A stretch of DNA of 64,000 nucleotides from DATKHR01 sp036557365 (GCA_036557365.1 DATBHR010000057.1:62001-126000); one strand, 5' to 3'; shown: positions 35,514-44,457, numbered from the stretch's first letter. A program made the numbers and translations. The notes: generated by a model not told the origin, from the letters alone.

Positions 35514-35963
35514 TTACGTCCCGGAATGCCCGAAGCCGCCGCGCCCGCGCACGGTGGACGGCAGCTCCGCCACTTCCTCCCACGACACCCGCATCACCGG
35601 CGCGACGACGAACTGCGCGATGCGCATGCCGCGCGACACGGTGAACGTCTCGCGTCCAAGGTTGATGAGCGGCACGCGGATCTCGCCGCGGTAGTCGGCG
35701 TCGATCGTCGCGGGAGTATTCGGCAGGCTAATGCCGTGCTTCACCGCCAGTCCCGATCGCGGCCTCACCTGCCCTTCGAAACCTTCGGCGATGGCCACTT
35801 CGAGCCCGGTCGGAATGAGGACGATCGATCCGGGATCCAGCCGCACGTCGGACTCGACGGCGGCGTGAAGGTCCATGCCCGCCGCGCCCGCCGTCATGTA
35901 CGACGGCAGCGGAAGCCCCTCGGCGTGTGGAAGACGCTTGATCTGCAGCGTGAGCGTCGTCAT
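35514..35963 (-). CDS. dut: dUTP diphosphatase (dUTPase)
   Basis: The 149-residue protein shows the five trimeric dUTPase motifs in order: AAGMDLHA (about 27-34), PRSGLA (68-73), IDADYRGEI (88-96), RIAQFV (112-117) and the C-terminal arm RGRGGFGHSGT. The enzyme hydrolyses dUTP to dUMP and pyrophosphate, keeping uracil out of DNA and supplying thymidylate synthesis. I start it at ATG 35963, two bases after the stop of the transporter fusion gene, which makes translational coupling likely; the frame continues upstream only as an antisense-like overlap. A family-4 uracil-DNA glycosylase gene lies elsewhere in the window. Confidence 0.96.
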   Translation of the reverse strand: MTTLTLQIKRLPHAEGLPLPSYMTAGAAGMDLHAAVESDVRLDPGSIVLIPTGLEVAIAEGFEGQVRPRSGLAVKHGISLPNTPATIDADYRGEIRVPLINLGRETFTVSRGMRIAQFVVAPVMRVSWEEVAELPSTVRGRGGFGHSGT

Positions 35964-35965
35964 CG

Positions 35966-38900
35966 CTACAAAAGCGTCCCGCGCAGGATCACGATGCCGA
36001 CGCTGAAGTAGATGATGAGACCCGTGACGTCTACGAGCGTCGCGACGAACGGCGCAGACGATGCGGCCGGATCGAATCCGAGGCGCCTCAAAAGAAACGG
36101 CAGCAGCGATCCGATCAGAGTCCCCCACAAGACGACACCGACGAGCGCGACCGCGACGGTGAGCGCGACGAGCAGCCAATGCTCACCGTAGATCGTCGAG
36201 AACGTGGACCAGATCGTGATCCTGAGGAAGCCGATCGTGCCGAGGATACTGCCGAGCGCGAGGCCGGCGCCGATCTCCCGCCGCATCACCTTCCACCAGT
36301 CGGTCAAGTGGACTTCTCCGAGCGCCAGCGCGCGAATGACGAGCGTCGACGCCTGCGAGCCCGAGTTGCCGCCGCTCGAGATGATGAGCGGGACGAACAA
36401 CGCCAGTACGACCGCGCGCTCGATCTCGTGCTCGAACGCGCCCATCGCCGTCGCCGTCAGCATTTCGCCGATGAACAGCGCGGTCAGCCAGCCGGCCCTC
36501 TTCTGCACCATCCGGCGGAACGCGATCTCCATGTACGGTTCGTCGAGCGCTTCCGATCCGCCGACGCGCTGGATGTCTTCGGTCGCCTTCGCTTCGGCCA
36601 CGTCCAGCACATCGTCCACGGTGACGATGCCGATGAGGACCCCGGCGGAATCGGTGACCGGCAGCGCGGATCGGTCCTCGCGCTGGAACACGTTCACCGC
36701 CGTTTCCTGCGCGTCGGTCGCCTTCAGCGCGACGAAACGACGATCCATCAGGCTGCTGACGGCATTGGCCGTTGACGTCAGCAGGAACTCGCGGATCCGG
36801 ATGTCGTCGATCAGCACGCCTCGATCGTCGACCACGTAGATGACGTTGAGCGTCTCGCTGTTCTGCCCGTGCGAGCGAATGTGATCGAGGACGTACTGCA
36901 CGGTCCAGTTCTCGCGGACCGCGATGTAGTTGGGCGTCATGAGACGCCCGATCGAACGCTCGGGATATCCGAGCAGGGTGACCGCGACGGAGCGCTCTTC
37001 AGGCGTCAGCAGCGACAGGAGTTGCCGCGTCGCGCTCGCGGGCAGCTCTTCGAGGAACATCGTGCGGTCGTCGGGCGCCATGTCGTTCAACAGCGCGGCG
37101 ACGTCTTCCGTGGCCATCCCTTTCAGCAGCGCTTCCTGCGCTTCGGGCTCGAGGTACTCGAACGCGGCGGCCGCTTCCTTGCGCGGCAGCGTCCGGAACA
37201 GCAGCACGCGATCTTCGACCGGCAGGTCGGTCAGGACGTCGGCGAGGTCGCTCGCGGGACGGTTCCGCACCATCTCGCGCAACCCGCCGAAATCGCGTTT
37301 GCGGATCATGGCGGCCAGTTCGTCGGCTGGCCGCGCGGTTTCCCGGACGGCGGCGAGCGCCTCCTCCCGTCCGGGCCCGTTCAGTTGTTGTTCCATAAGT
37401 TTGAGGGCTGTCCGCACGACATCGCGATGATGGACGTGTGGACCAACGGCGCTGGCGACATCGAGCCAGATCCGGTGAATGTGACCGAGGTCTTCGGGGC
37501 CGAGCGTTGGCGCGTGCGGGCCGAGGTGGTACACGGCGGTCCGCCCGCTTGGATGGTGAATGAAGAAGCGAACGTCCTGAGGCTTCTGTCCGGCGGCGCG
37601 CTCCCACGCATCGCCGAGCAGCCGTGCCTGATCGCGCGCGGCGAGCACTTCGGATTCGCCGACGTGAATCTCTGCCGACTGCAGGCGAATCGCGGTCTCC
37701 GCCACGGCATCGAAGACGTTGATGCCCGGGGCAATCAGCAGGCGGACGGCGCGGCCGTGGCGTTCTGCCACCGCGGTGACGGCGGCGAACAGCTGACGCT
37801 CCTCTTCTGTCACGCGCGAGTCGCCGCCCGGATCATCGGGCACATCGACGCCGACGAGCCGGGCCGTCATCACCACGACATCGCGATCGCCCGCATCGTC
37901 GAGCGCCGCGGCCAGATGCGTCATCGCGTGAGGCTTGCGAACGGGCACCAGGAGATTGCCGGGCCTCGCCTCGACGTGTCGCAGATCCACATCCTCGGAC
38001 GGCAGCAGCTGGACGTCGTCGAGATCGCGCTGCGGTGCGGCCGGCGCCTGTTCGAGCGATCGCCTCCGGACGATGCTCAAGCCGGCGGCGAGGCCGAACA
38101 CGATTGCCGTCCCGACGATCGATCCGGGATCGAACGTCGGGATCATCATCAGCGCGGGCACAGCAATCAGCAGCGCGACGAGCCACAAGAGGACCGGCCA
38201 ATCGCGCCTGCCCACCTGCACACTGCCGGGAGCCCGATACGCCTGCGCCTGCGGCCGTATGGAACGCAGCCGCGCCACCGCGAGAATCTTCGGCACGGCG
38301 CTCCAGGCGATCGCGACGGCATAGGCGCGCGCAAGCCATCCGACATGGCCGCCACTCAAGGCGACGACGGCAATCTGCGACGCGGCGGTGATGTTGACGA
38401 TGCGCCACGGGGTGCCGTAACGCGGATGCGGTTCGCGAAGCGGCGTCGGCAGCAGCCCGTCGTCCACGAGGCGCATCATCGCCATCTGCGCGCCGACGAG
38501 TGCGCTGCGCGCCGCACTCGCCATCGTGACGCCGGCGCCCAGCGCGATGGCAATCGTGACGAGCGCATGGAACCAGGCGGGTCCGGTCAGCTGCAGGATG
38601 AGGCCGATGACCGGCGTGTCGGCGAACGATTGCCGGATCGAATCGGGCACGATGCCCGCAACGGCGAAGCCAAGCAACCCGGTGACGAGCAGCGAGTATG
38701 CGGATACGGACGTCGCGGTTCGCTGAAGATTCCTGATCCGCGGCGCCTCGACCTCGGGCGCGATCTGCGACAGCGTGTCGGGGCCGCCGATGACGAACAG
38801 CGCTGAACCGAGCGAGACGATGACGCCGATCACCGTGGCCGGCGCCGCGGCGGTCATCGGGAGCGGCGCAAGCGGCACGTGCCGCGCGAACGCGGTCGCG

Positions 38901-39457
38901 AGCGCCCACACCAGGACCGCGACGAGCGCGCTGGATGCCGCAATCACCGCGCGCGACGTCACGAAGTTGGAGAAATTCTGTCCGCGCCGCTGTCCAAGCC
39001 AGATGCCGGCCAGCAGGCCGACCGCGACCGCGACGGCCGCGTTCTCGGCGCCCGCCGGCGACAGCTGCGGCGCCAGGCTCGCACGGAACAAGGCCACCGC
39101 GTACCGGCCAGCCGCGGCCGCGGCGAGCGGCCCGAGGAGGACGCGCTCGATGAGCAGCGCGGACGCCGCCACGCGTGCCGGCACCTCGCCAAGTGCCTGA
39201 CGGACCAGACCGAACGATCCGCCTCGAACGAACAGCCCGCGCGCTTCCACGTCCACCGCGCGCACGCAGACGCCCAGCAGCAAAGCTGCGAGCACGAACC
39301 ACGGCGCCGCCGGACCGATCGCCTCTTCCGAAATGCCGGACGCGAAGAACGCAAGGCAGCCGATCTCCGCAAGCGCAATCGCCGTCGCACGCCGCGATGG
39401 CGTGAACGCGAGCAGCGCGCGTGTCGCAAGGACGACCCGGATGCGATCGTTCGGCAT
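35966..39457 (-). CDS. KimA-like permease fused to a complete MgtE magnesium channel
   Basis: The 1163-residue protein has three parts. Residues about 10-468 are an APC-type transporter with about 12 helices, clearly paralogous to the neighbouring 735-residue permease (shared ..VRVVLATRALLAF, FVRGGSF, NLQRT). Residues 485-690 are a USP-like cytoplasmic domain, also shared. From 720 onward comes a full MgtE: N domain (PVEDRVLLFRTLP, MAPDDRTMFLEEL), two CBS motifs (about 839-953) and five helices with GGNSGSQ (1029-1035) and the pore Asp D1143 in TLVDVTGL. MgtE conducts magnesium and its N/CBS domains sense it. I use ATG 39457, aligning with the paralogue; a TTG 12 codons earlier is possible. 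Confidence 0.9.
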   Translation of the reverse strand: MPNDRIRVVLATRALLAFTPSRRATAIALAEIGCLAFFASGISEEAIGPAAPWFVLAALLLGVCVRAVDVEARGLFVRGGSFGLVRQALGEVPARVAASALLIERVLLGPLAAAAAGRYAVALFRASLAPQLSPAGAENAAVAVAVGLLAGIWLGQRRGQNFSNFVTSRAVIAASSALVAVLVWALATAFARHVPLAPLPMTAAAPATVIGVIVSLGSALFVIGGPDTLSQIAPEVEAPRIRNLQRTATSVSAYSLLVTGLLGFAVAGIVPDSIRQSFADTPVIGLILQLTGPAWFHALVTIAIALGAGVTMASAARSALVGAQMAMMRLVDDGLLPTPLREPHPRYGTPWRIVNITAASQIAVVALSGGHVGWLARAYAVAIAWSAVPKILAVARLRSIRPQAQAYRAPGSVQVGRRDWPVLLWLVALLIAVPALMMIPTFDPGSIVGTAIVFGLAAGLSIVRRRSLEQAPAAPQRDLDDVQLLPSEDVDLRHVEARPGNLLVPVRKPHAMTHLAAALDDAGDRDVVVMTARLVGVDVPDDPGGDSRVTEEERQLFAAVTAVAERHGRAVRLLIAPGINVFDAVAETAIRLQSAEIHVGESEVLAARDQARLLGDAWERAAGQKPQDVRFFIHHPSGRTAVYHLGPHAPTLGPEDLGHIHRIWLDVASAVGPHVHHRDVVRTALKLMEQQLNGPGREEALAAVRETARPADELAAMIRKRDFGGLREMVRNRPASDLADVLTDLPVEDRVLLFRTLPRKEAAAAFEYLEPEAQEALLKGMATEDVAALLNDMAPDDRTMFLEELPASATRQLLSLLTPEERSVAVTLLGYPERSIGRLMTPNYIAVRENWTVQYVLDHIRSHGQNSETLNVIYVVDDRGVLIDDIRIREFLLTSTANAVSSLMDRRFVALKATDAQETAVNVFQREDRSALPVTDSAGVLIGIVTVDDVLDVAEAKATEDIQRVGGSEALDEPYMEIAFRRMVQKRAGWLTALFIGEMLTATAMGAFEHEIERAVVLALFVPLIISSGGNSGSQASTLVIRALALGEVHLTDWWKVMRREIGAGLALGSILGTIGFLRITIWSTFSTIYGEHWLLVALTVAVALVGVVLWGTLIGSLLPFLLRRLGFDPAASSAPFVATLVDVTGLIIYFSVGIVILRGTLL

Positions 39458-39520
39458 GCCGTGAATCTGAATTATTCCCCGAGGCAGGGGCAAAGCGAAC
39501 CGCGATCTGCGGGATGGCGA

Positions 39521-41728
39521 CTAATTTTTCAACTGACGCTGGAAGCGCCGCACGCCGTTCTCGCGGTTCGCGTTCAATTCCTGCTCGAGACTCTCGAGCG
39601 CCGCGACGACGACATCACGATGATGTATCGACGGGCCGACGGCGTGGACCGCGTCGGTCCACAGGCGATGGATCCGCTCGATGTCGTCCTGCGTGAGCTG
39701 CGGCGCGTGGGCGCCCAGCAGGAAGCGTTGAACCCGCCCGCCCGACCCGAAGATGACGAACTGCGTCGTCAGCGCGCGATCGTGCGGCGTGCGGTCCCAG
39801 GCCTCGCCCATCAAATGCGCCTGAACGCTCGCTGAAATATTGGCAGACTCACCCACGACGATTTCCCCGGCCTGAAGGCGGGCTGCCGTCTGCGCAACCG
39901 CGTCGAAGATGTTCGTGGCCGGCAGGACCAGCAGCTTGACACCGCGGCCGTGGCGTTCGGCGATGGCGACGACGCGCGTGAACAGCACCTGCTCGTAGTC
40001 GGTGAACAGCTCGTCGGCGCCGAACTCCTGTCCGCCGCCGTCCGGCCCTCGAATGAGCCTCACGGTCAATACGACGACATCCCGTTCCGCCGGCGTCTGT
40101 CCGACCACCCAGTCGAGCTGCGACAGCGTGTTGTAGTCGCGAATCGGCACCAGCACCGCGCCGGGCTTGCTGCGCAACGCGGTGACGTCCACTTCGGGTT
40201 CCTGCGTCAGCTGGAACTGGTCCAGCTTCCCGGCATCCGCGCGCTTCCGGGCCGTGATTCGCTCGGACACCACGAACACGACGAAGAACGCGGCGGTGAA
40301 CGCCAGGCCGGAAATGGTCGCCATTTCCTTCGTGAACAGGTTGATGACCGCGGCCGAAAAGAGGCACGCCGCGATCACGAAGAGTCCCAAGGGCACTTCG
40401 CGGCCGCCGATGTGAATGTTGAATGGCACCTTCCAGCCGCGCTCGATGTCGGGCAGCTTGTAGCGAAGCACCGTGACCGCGAGCGCGTTGAACGCGAAGC
40501 TCCAGACGACGCCGAACGCGTACGCCTCGCCAAGAAGAATGACGTCGCCCCGGCTGATGATGATCGTCCCGATTTGGAGCAGGACGATGAGATTGATCAG
40601 GCGATAAGTGGTTCCGAACCGGCGATGAGGCTTGCGGAACCAGTCGGTTAAGACGCCGTCTTCCGACACGCGGTTCAGGACGCCGTTCGACCCGACGATC
40701 GCCGTATTCACCGCGCCCGCGAGCATCAGGAAACCAACGACGACCACGAGCGCCTGGAACACGAGTCGCAGGCTGACCGGGCCGATGACGTGCATCGCAA
40801 GGCCCGAGATGAGGTTGTCGTAGAACTGCGGGCGAACCGTGTCGGGAATGATGGCGACGGCAAAGAAACTGACCAGCGCGGTGAACACCATGCTGTAGAT
40901 GAAGATCACCATCCCCGCGCGCTGAAGATTCTTGACCTTCGGGTGCTCGATTTCGCGATACACCTGCGCGAGCGATTCTTCGCCGCTCATCGCGAGAATC
41001 GAATGGCCGAAGCCGATGAGAATCGCAATCGCGGTGAACGCCGGCCAGACCGATCCGCGCAGCCAGCCGAGCGCATCGTCAGAGAAGCGGATGCTGGCGA
41101 CGGTGGGCAGCGGCGCCATCGAGCCGCCACGCTGGACCAGCGTCAGCGAGCACCACGCGATCAGGATGACGACCATCACGGTCGCCACTTTCATGATGCT
41201 CAGCGCATCGTCGCTGCTCTCGTGGATGCCGCGGGTGTTGCGCCACCAGAAATACACCGTAATCAGGATTGCGATGAACGCCGCGGTCTGACCATCGGGA
41301 AGATGGAGTCCAGTACCCGCGCGGTTGAACACGTCGTTGACGAGACCGACGATGTAGCGACCGGCGGACACTCCGCTGATCGGCCCGGTCAGAACGTAGT
41401 CGAACAGGAGCGCCGACACAGAAAGCTTGGCCAGCGTTCCGCCCATCGCCTCCTTGACGACGCGGTACACGCCGCCGCGCACGAACATCGCGGAGCTCTC
41501 GATGTACAACGCGCGGACGGCATACGAGAAAATCATGACGCCGAGGATGAACCACGGCGCCGACTTGCCGACCGCCTGCTCGACGATGCCGCCGACGTAG
41601 AACGCGGTCGATCCCAGATCGCTCAGGACGATAGCCGCCGCTCGCCAGAATGAAATGAAGGAAAGAAGAACAGTCGTCGCGACAACGACGCGAACGCGTG
41701 TGTCGCGGGGCAACGAGGTGGTGGTCAC
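39521..41728 (-). CDS. KimA-like APC-superfamily permease with C-terminal USP-like domain
   Basis: The 735-residue protein has about 12 transmembrane helices (to about residue 470) and then a cytoplasmic USP-like domain (about 500-715), the layout of the KimA/YdaO potassium-proton symporter. Seen features: LSDLGSTAFY (D37), FVRGGVYRVVKEAMG, LFDYVLTGPISGVSAGRY and the acidic pair in MSGEESLAQ (E250, E251). It starts at GTG 41728, with GGAAGG at 41733-41738. A c-di-AMP riboswitch lies directly in front, and that riboswitch class typically controls potassium transporters, which supports the call over amino-acid transport. It heads the operon containing the MgtE fusion. Confidence 0.88.
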   Translation of the reverse strand: MTTTSLPRDTRVRVVVATTVLLSFISFWRAAAIVLSDLGSTAFYVGGIVEQAVGKSAPWFILGVMIFSYAVRALYIESSAMFVRGGVYRVVKEAMGGTLAKLSVSALLFDYVLTGPISGVSAGRYIVGLVNDVFNRAGTGLHLPDGQTAAFIAILITVYFWWRNTRGIHESSDDALSIMKVATVMVVILIAWCSLTLVQRGGSMAPLPTVASIRFSDDALGWLRGSVWPAFTAIAILIGFGHSILAMSGEESLAQVYREIEHPKVKNLQRAGMVIFIYSMVFTALVSFFAVAIIPDTVRPQFYDNLISGLAMHVIGPVSLRLVFQALVVVVGFLMLAGAVNTAIVGSNGVLNRVSEDGVLTDWFRKPHRRFGTTYRLINLIVLLQIGTIIISRGDVILLGEAYAFGVVWSFAFNALAVTVLRYKLPDIERGWKVPFNIHIGGREVPLGLFVIAACLFSAAVINLFTKEMATISGLAFTAAFFVVFVVSERITARKRADAGKLDQFQLTQEPEVDVTALRSKPGAVLVPIRDYNTLSQLDWVVGQTPAERDVVVLTVRLIRGPDGGGQEFGADELFTDYEQVLFTRVVAIAERHGRGVKLLVLPATNIFDAVAQTAARLQAGEIVVGESANISASVQAHLMGEAWDRTPHDRALTTQFVIFGSGGRVQRFLLGAHAPQLTQDDIERIHRLWTDAVHAVGPSIHHRDVVVAALESLEQELNANRENGVRRFQRQLKN

Positions 41729-41740
41729 AACGCCTTCCGT

Positions 41741-41866
41741 GTCACGCCGACGGGGTTAGCTGACGGGCTCGAACTCGGAAGTGTTCGGCAGCCAATGGCC
41801 GCTTTGCCCCGGCCGGGTGAGTTATCCCGGCTGTTTGGGTCCCCCGTGCCCCGCGAATGGCGCTGG
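41741..41866 (-). ncRNA. c-di-AMP riboswitch (ydaO-yuaA class)
   Basis: Read on the minus strand, the leader has the hallmarks of the class in order: the 5' P1 strand GCGCC followed by ATTCGCGGGG, the GGGGGACCCAA segment, CCGGGGCAAAG, a central hairpin, and the very conserved 3' block CCCGTCAGCTAACCCCGTC ending in GGCG that closes P1 with GCGCC. It starts about nine bases after the inferred transcription start and ends three bases before the ribosome-binding site of the KimA-like gene. No terminator hairpin with a U-tract intervenes, so control of translation start is more likely than attenuation. The class normally turns expression off when c-di-AMP is bound. Confidence 0.87.
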
Positions 41867-41881
41867 GCTTAGGCCACCCCG

Positions 41882-41910
41882 ACGATACGCCCGACGTCTG
41901 GCAAATGCAA
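41882..41910 (-). promoter_or_regulatory. Promoter of the riboswitch-controlled transporter operon
   Basis: On the minus strand TTGCAT (41905-41910) and TATCGT (41882-41887) are separated by exactly 17 bases, a good sigma70-like pair. The start would be near 41,875, just in front of the riboswitch. It lies between the stop of the upstream methyltransferase gene (41941) and the riboswitch. Confidence 0.6.
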
Positions 41911-41940
41911 CACGACCCGCGCACGTTACATCCTGTGAAA

Positions 41941-42732
41941 TCAGTCCGGCGCGGCAACCACGAGCGCCTCTGGAAAATGGGAACCAATCACGCGAAGTCC
42001 GGCGCCTGCCACTTCGGATTCCAGCTCCTCCGGCGAAAACACGTGCTGAAAGTGAAACGTCTGGGCCGACTGCCCGCGCAGCAGCTCGTCGCCGGCCGCG
42101 AGCTGCCAGTCATTGCGTACGAGACGGCTCGCAAACTGGCCGATACGGAACGCACGAGAGCGCGGCGGCCTCGGCTGACACACGCACGTGAGCACGATTC
42201 GACCACCGGGACGGAGTCGTGCCGCGAGCCGGCGCAGAATGCTTACGCGGCGAGGGCAATCGGGGATGTAGCTGTAAGAGAAGTACGAAAACCAGCAGAC
42301 GTCGAACGTGCCATTCAGCTCGACGTCTTCGACGAATCCATGCAGCAGCGTCAGTGGCCGTCCGTTCGAACGGATCGATCGCCTGGCGATTTCGAGCGAC
42401 TCCGACGCCGGCTCGACGGCGACAATTTCCGCCACGCGCGGAATCATCGCGGCGAGATCGCGGCCTGATCCGCAACCGATCAGCAGCAGCCGATCGTCGG
42501 GCCGGACCCACCGATCGAAAAGCGCGGCTTCCCACGGCATGAACCCCGACGTCCATTGATCCGGAAACCGGTTGAAGTCTTCCCAGTAGACCGTGAGCGC
42601 CCGCTTGACGTCCGCGAGCGGCCGCGTCGCGACATCAACGTGCAACAGCACGCGATCGATCTTCGTGAGCGCGATGCCGACACGCGCGGACAATCGCCGG
42701 ACTGCGCCAACATGCAGCGTCTCATTTGGCAC
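41941..42732 (-). CDS. Class I SAM-dependent methyltransferase
   Basis: The 263-residue protein has a helical N-terminus, then the SAM-binding motif LLLIGCGSGRDLA near residues 80-92, the acidic strand end VAVEPASE near 105-112, DVCWFSYFSYSYIPD after motif III and LRPGGRIVLTC as motif post-IV. The acceptor is unknown. Its start overlaps the der stop by 11 bases, so it is translated from the der transcript. It is followed by the riboswitch operon, which has its own promoter. Confidence 0.85.
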   Translation of the reverse strand: MPNETLHVGAVRRLSARVGIALTKIDRVLLHVDVATRPLADVKRALTVYWEDFNRFPDQWTSGFMPWEAALFDRWVRPDDRLLLIGCGSGRDLAAMIPRVAEIVAVEPASESLEIARRSIRSNGRPLTLLHGFVEDVELNGTFDVCWFSYFSYSYIPDCPRRVSILRRLAARLRPGGRIVLTCVCQPRPPRSRAFRIGQFASRLVRNDWQLAAGDELLRGQSAQTFHFQHVFSPEELESEVAGAGLRVIGSHFPEALVVAAPD

Positions 42733-44107
42733 GACGGCGGACCTGGACGCGAATCGGGCTGCCGACGAAGCCGAACTCCTCTCGAAGCTGGTTGACCAGG
42801 AATCGCTCGTAGGAAAAATGAAAGGTCGTCGCCACGTTCGTGAAAAACACGAATGACGGCGGCGCGACGCCGATCTGCGCCGCGTAGAGAATGCGGACGT
42901 GCTTGCGTCCCGGGCTGACGGGCGGATTCGCCGCGGTCACCTCCGACACGAATCGATTCAGCGCCGGCGTCGGGACGCGCGCGCGCCGCGCCGCGGCCAC
43001 TTTGTCGATGGTCTCGAGGACCTTCCCCGTCCGCTCGCCGCTCAGCGCCGAGACGTGGAGGATGGGCGCGTAGTCGAGGAAGCGCATTTTCCGGCGCAGC
43101 TGATCGTCGAATGTCTTCGCGAAGTCCGACTCGCTTCGCTTCACGAGGTCCCATTTGTTCGCGACGATGACGACGCCGCGGCCGGCGCGATCGGCTTCGC
43201 CGCCAATGGCGGCGTCCTGATCGGCAGCGCCCTCCTGCGCGTCGATGACGAGGACCACGACGTCGCCGTCGGCGATCGATTCGCGGGCGAGCGCGACGCT
43301 GACGAGCTCGACCTTGCCGCCGCGGGCGACGCGGCCCGGACGCCGCATGCCCGCCGTGTCCACGATCCGAAAGCGGCGGCGATTCCACATCAACGGCGCG
43401 TCGATCGCATCGCGGGTCGTGCCGGGCAGGTCGCTGACGAGCACACGCTGCTCCCGCAGCAGACGATTGACCAGCGACGACTTGCCGACGTTCGGCCGTC
43501 CGACGATCGCCACGCGCGTTTCGCGGTGCGCGTCGAGGGTCGACGCGGCTGCGGCCGGCGCGCTGTCCGCGTCGGCGGTCTCGCGCGACGATGACGAGGA
43601 ACTTCGCCTACCGATCCGTTCGACGATCTCGTCGAGCAGTTCCGCCACGCCCTGGCCGTGCTCGGCCGACACCTCGAAGACCGGTTCGAAGCCCAGTCGA
43701 TAGAACTCCACCGAGTTGCGCGCGCGCTTGTCGTCGGTCTTGTTGATCGCCAGGACGACCGGAAGTCCCGTCTGACGCAGCTCGTGTGCAATCTGCTCGT
43801 CGCCGGCGACCAGCCCCTCGCGTCCATCGACAAGCAGCACCAGCAGATCCGCGCCGCCGATTGCGCGTCGACCGTGTTCGACGACCTGCGCGTGCAGCGG
43901 ATCCTCGCTGGCGCCGTACAACCCGCCGGTGTCGAAGAGCTCGAACGCCGAGCCCTGCCACACGACGGGTCGCGCGAGCGCATCACGCGTCGTGCCTGGC
44001 ACCGGCGCGACGATCGCGCGGCGGCTGCCGGTCATCCGGTTGAAAAGCGTGGATTTTCCGACGTTCGGACGGCCTACCAGAACGACGGATGGCGGTTTTC
44101 GGGGCAT
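42722..44107 (-). CDS. der: Ribosome-associated GTPase Der (EngA)
   Basis: The 461-residue protein has the unmistakable two tandem G domains of Der: first G1 GRPNVGKSTL at 12-21, G3 DTGG, G4 NKTD; second G1 GRPNVGKSSL near 207-216, G3 DTAG, G4 NKWD; then the KH-like C-terminal domain ending RVQVRRRAK. Der is essential for 50S ribosome assembly. Between the G domains there is a serine-rich linker (RRSSSSSSRE) longer than usual. The gene starts 80 bases from the divergent HU gene; the region between carries the HU promoter. Confidence 0.97.
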   Translation of the reverse strand: MPRKPPSVVLVGRPNVGKSTLFNRMTGSRRAIVAPVPGTTRDALARPVVWQGSAFELFDTGGLYGASEDPLHAQVVEHGRRAIGGADLLVLLVDGREGLVAGDEQIAHELRQTGLPVVLAINKTDDKRARNSVEFYRLGFEPVFEVSAEHGQGVAELLDEIVERIGRRSSSSSSRETADADSAPAAAASTLDAHRETRVAIVGRPNVGKSSLVNRLLREQRVLVSDLPGTTRDAIDAPLMWNRRRFRIVDTAGMRRPGRVARGGKVELVSVALARESIADGDVVVLVIDAQEGAADQDAAIGGEADRAGRGVVIVANKWDLVKRSESDFAKTFDDQLRRKMRFLDYAPILHVSALSGERTGKVLETIDKVAAARRARVPTPALNRFVSEVTAANPPVSPGRKHVRILYAAQIGVAPPSFVFFTNVATTFHFSYERFLVNQLREEFGFVGSPIRVQVRRRAK

Positions 44108-44130
44108 TCAGGATCCACTTAGCCTCAGCC

Positions 44131-44159
44131 TTGACAGCGTAAGTCTCAGAATCTATAGT
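44131..44159 (+). promoter_or_regulatory. Near-consensus sigma70 promoter of the HU-like gene
   Basis: TTGACA (44131-44136), a 17-base spacer and TATAGT (44154-44159) match the consensus with one mismatch. Transcription would start near 44,166, and AGGAG (44174-44178) precedes the ATG at 44188 by nine bases. It is the best promoter in the window, fitting a highly expressed chromatin protein. Confidence 0.8.
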
Positions 44160-44187
44160 ATTTACAAGCAGTCAGGAGACTCTAAGC

Positions 44188-44457
44188 ATGATCAAGGTCG
44201 ACATCGTCAACGAAGTGTCGAAAATCGCGGACATCACCAAGGTCAAAGCCGAGGTGGCCGTCGACGCGGTGTTCGACGCCATGCGAGTCTCCATGCAGCG
44301 CGGCGAACGAATCGAGCTCCGGGGCTTCGGCGTCTTTCAAGTGAAACCCCGGAAACGCGGAATCGGCCGCAATCCCCGCACGGGCAAGGAAGTTCGCATC
44401 CCGCCGGGCCGGACCATCCGTTTCAAACCGGGCAAAGACCTCCAGAATATCGGGTAG
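44188..44457 (+). CDS. HU/IHF-family DNA-binding protein
   Basis: The 89-residue protein has the full fold: N-terminal helices (KVDIVNEVSKIADI), RGERIELRGFGVFQV leading into the beta-arm with KPRKRGIGRNPRTGKEV, the intercalating proline in IPPGRTIRFKPG, and a final helix. It bends and compacts DNA. The GRNPRTGKEVRIPP arm fits both HU and IHF; I do not choose between hup and ihf. It is driven by a near-consensus promoter and its stop overlaps the next gene start in TAGTG. Confidence 0.95.
   Translation: MIKVDIVNEVSKIADITKVKAEVAVDAVFDAMRVSMQRGERIELRGFGVFQVKPRKRGIGRNPRTGKEVRIPPGRTIRFKPGKDLQNIG

Noticed and set aside
36869..38806. 645-codon plus-strand frame antisense to the KimA-MgtE fusion
   Set aside because: Low-complexity, rich in Arg, His and Gln, no start signal; the fusion on the other strand has complete domains.
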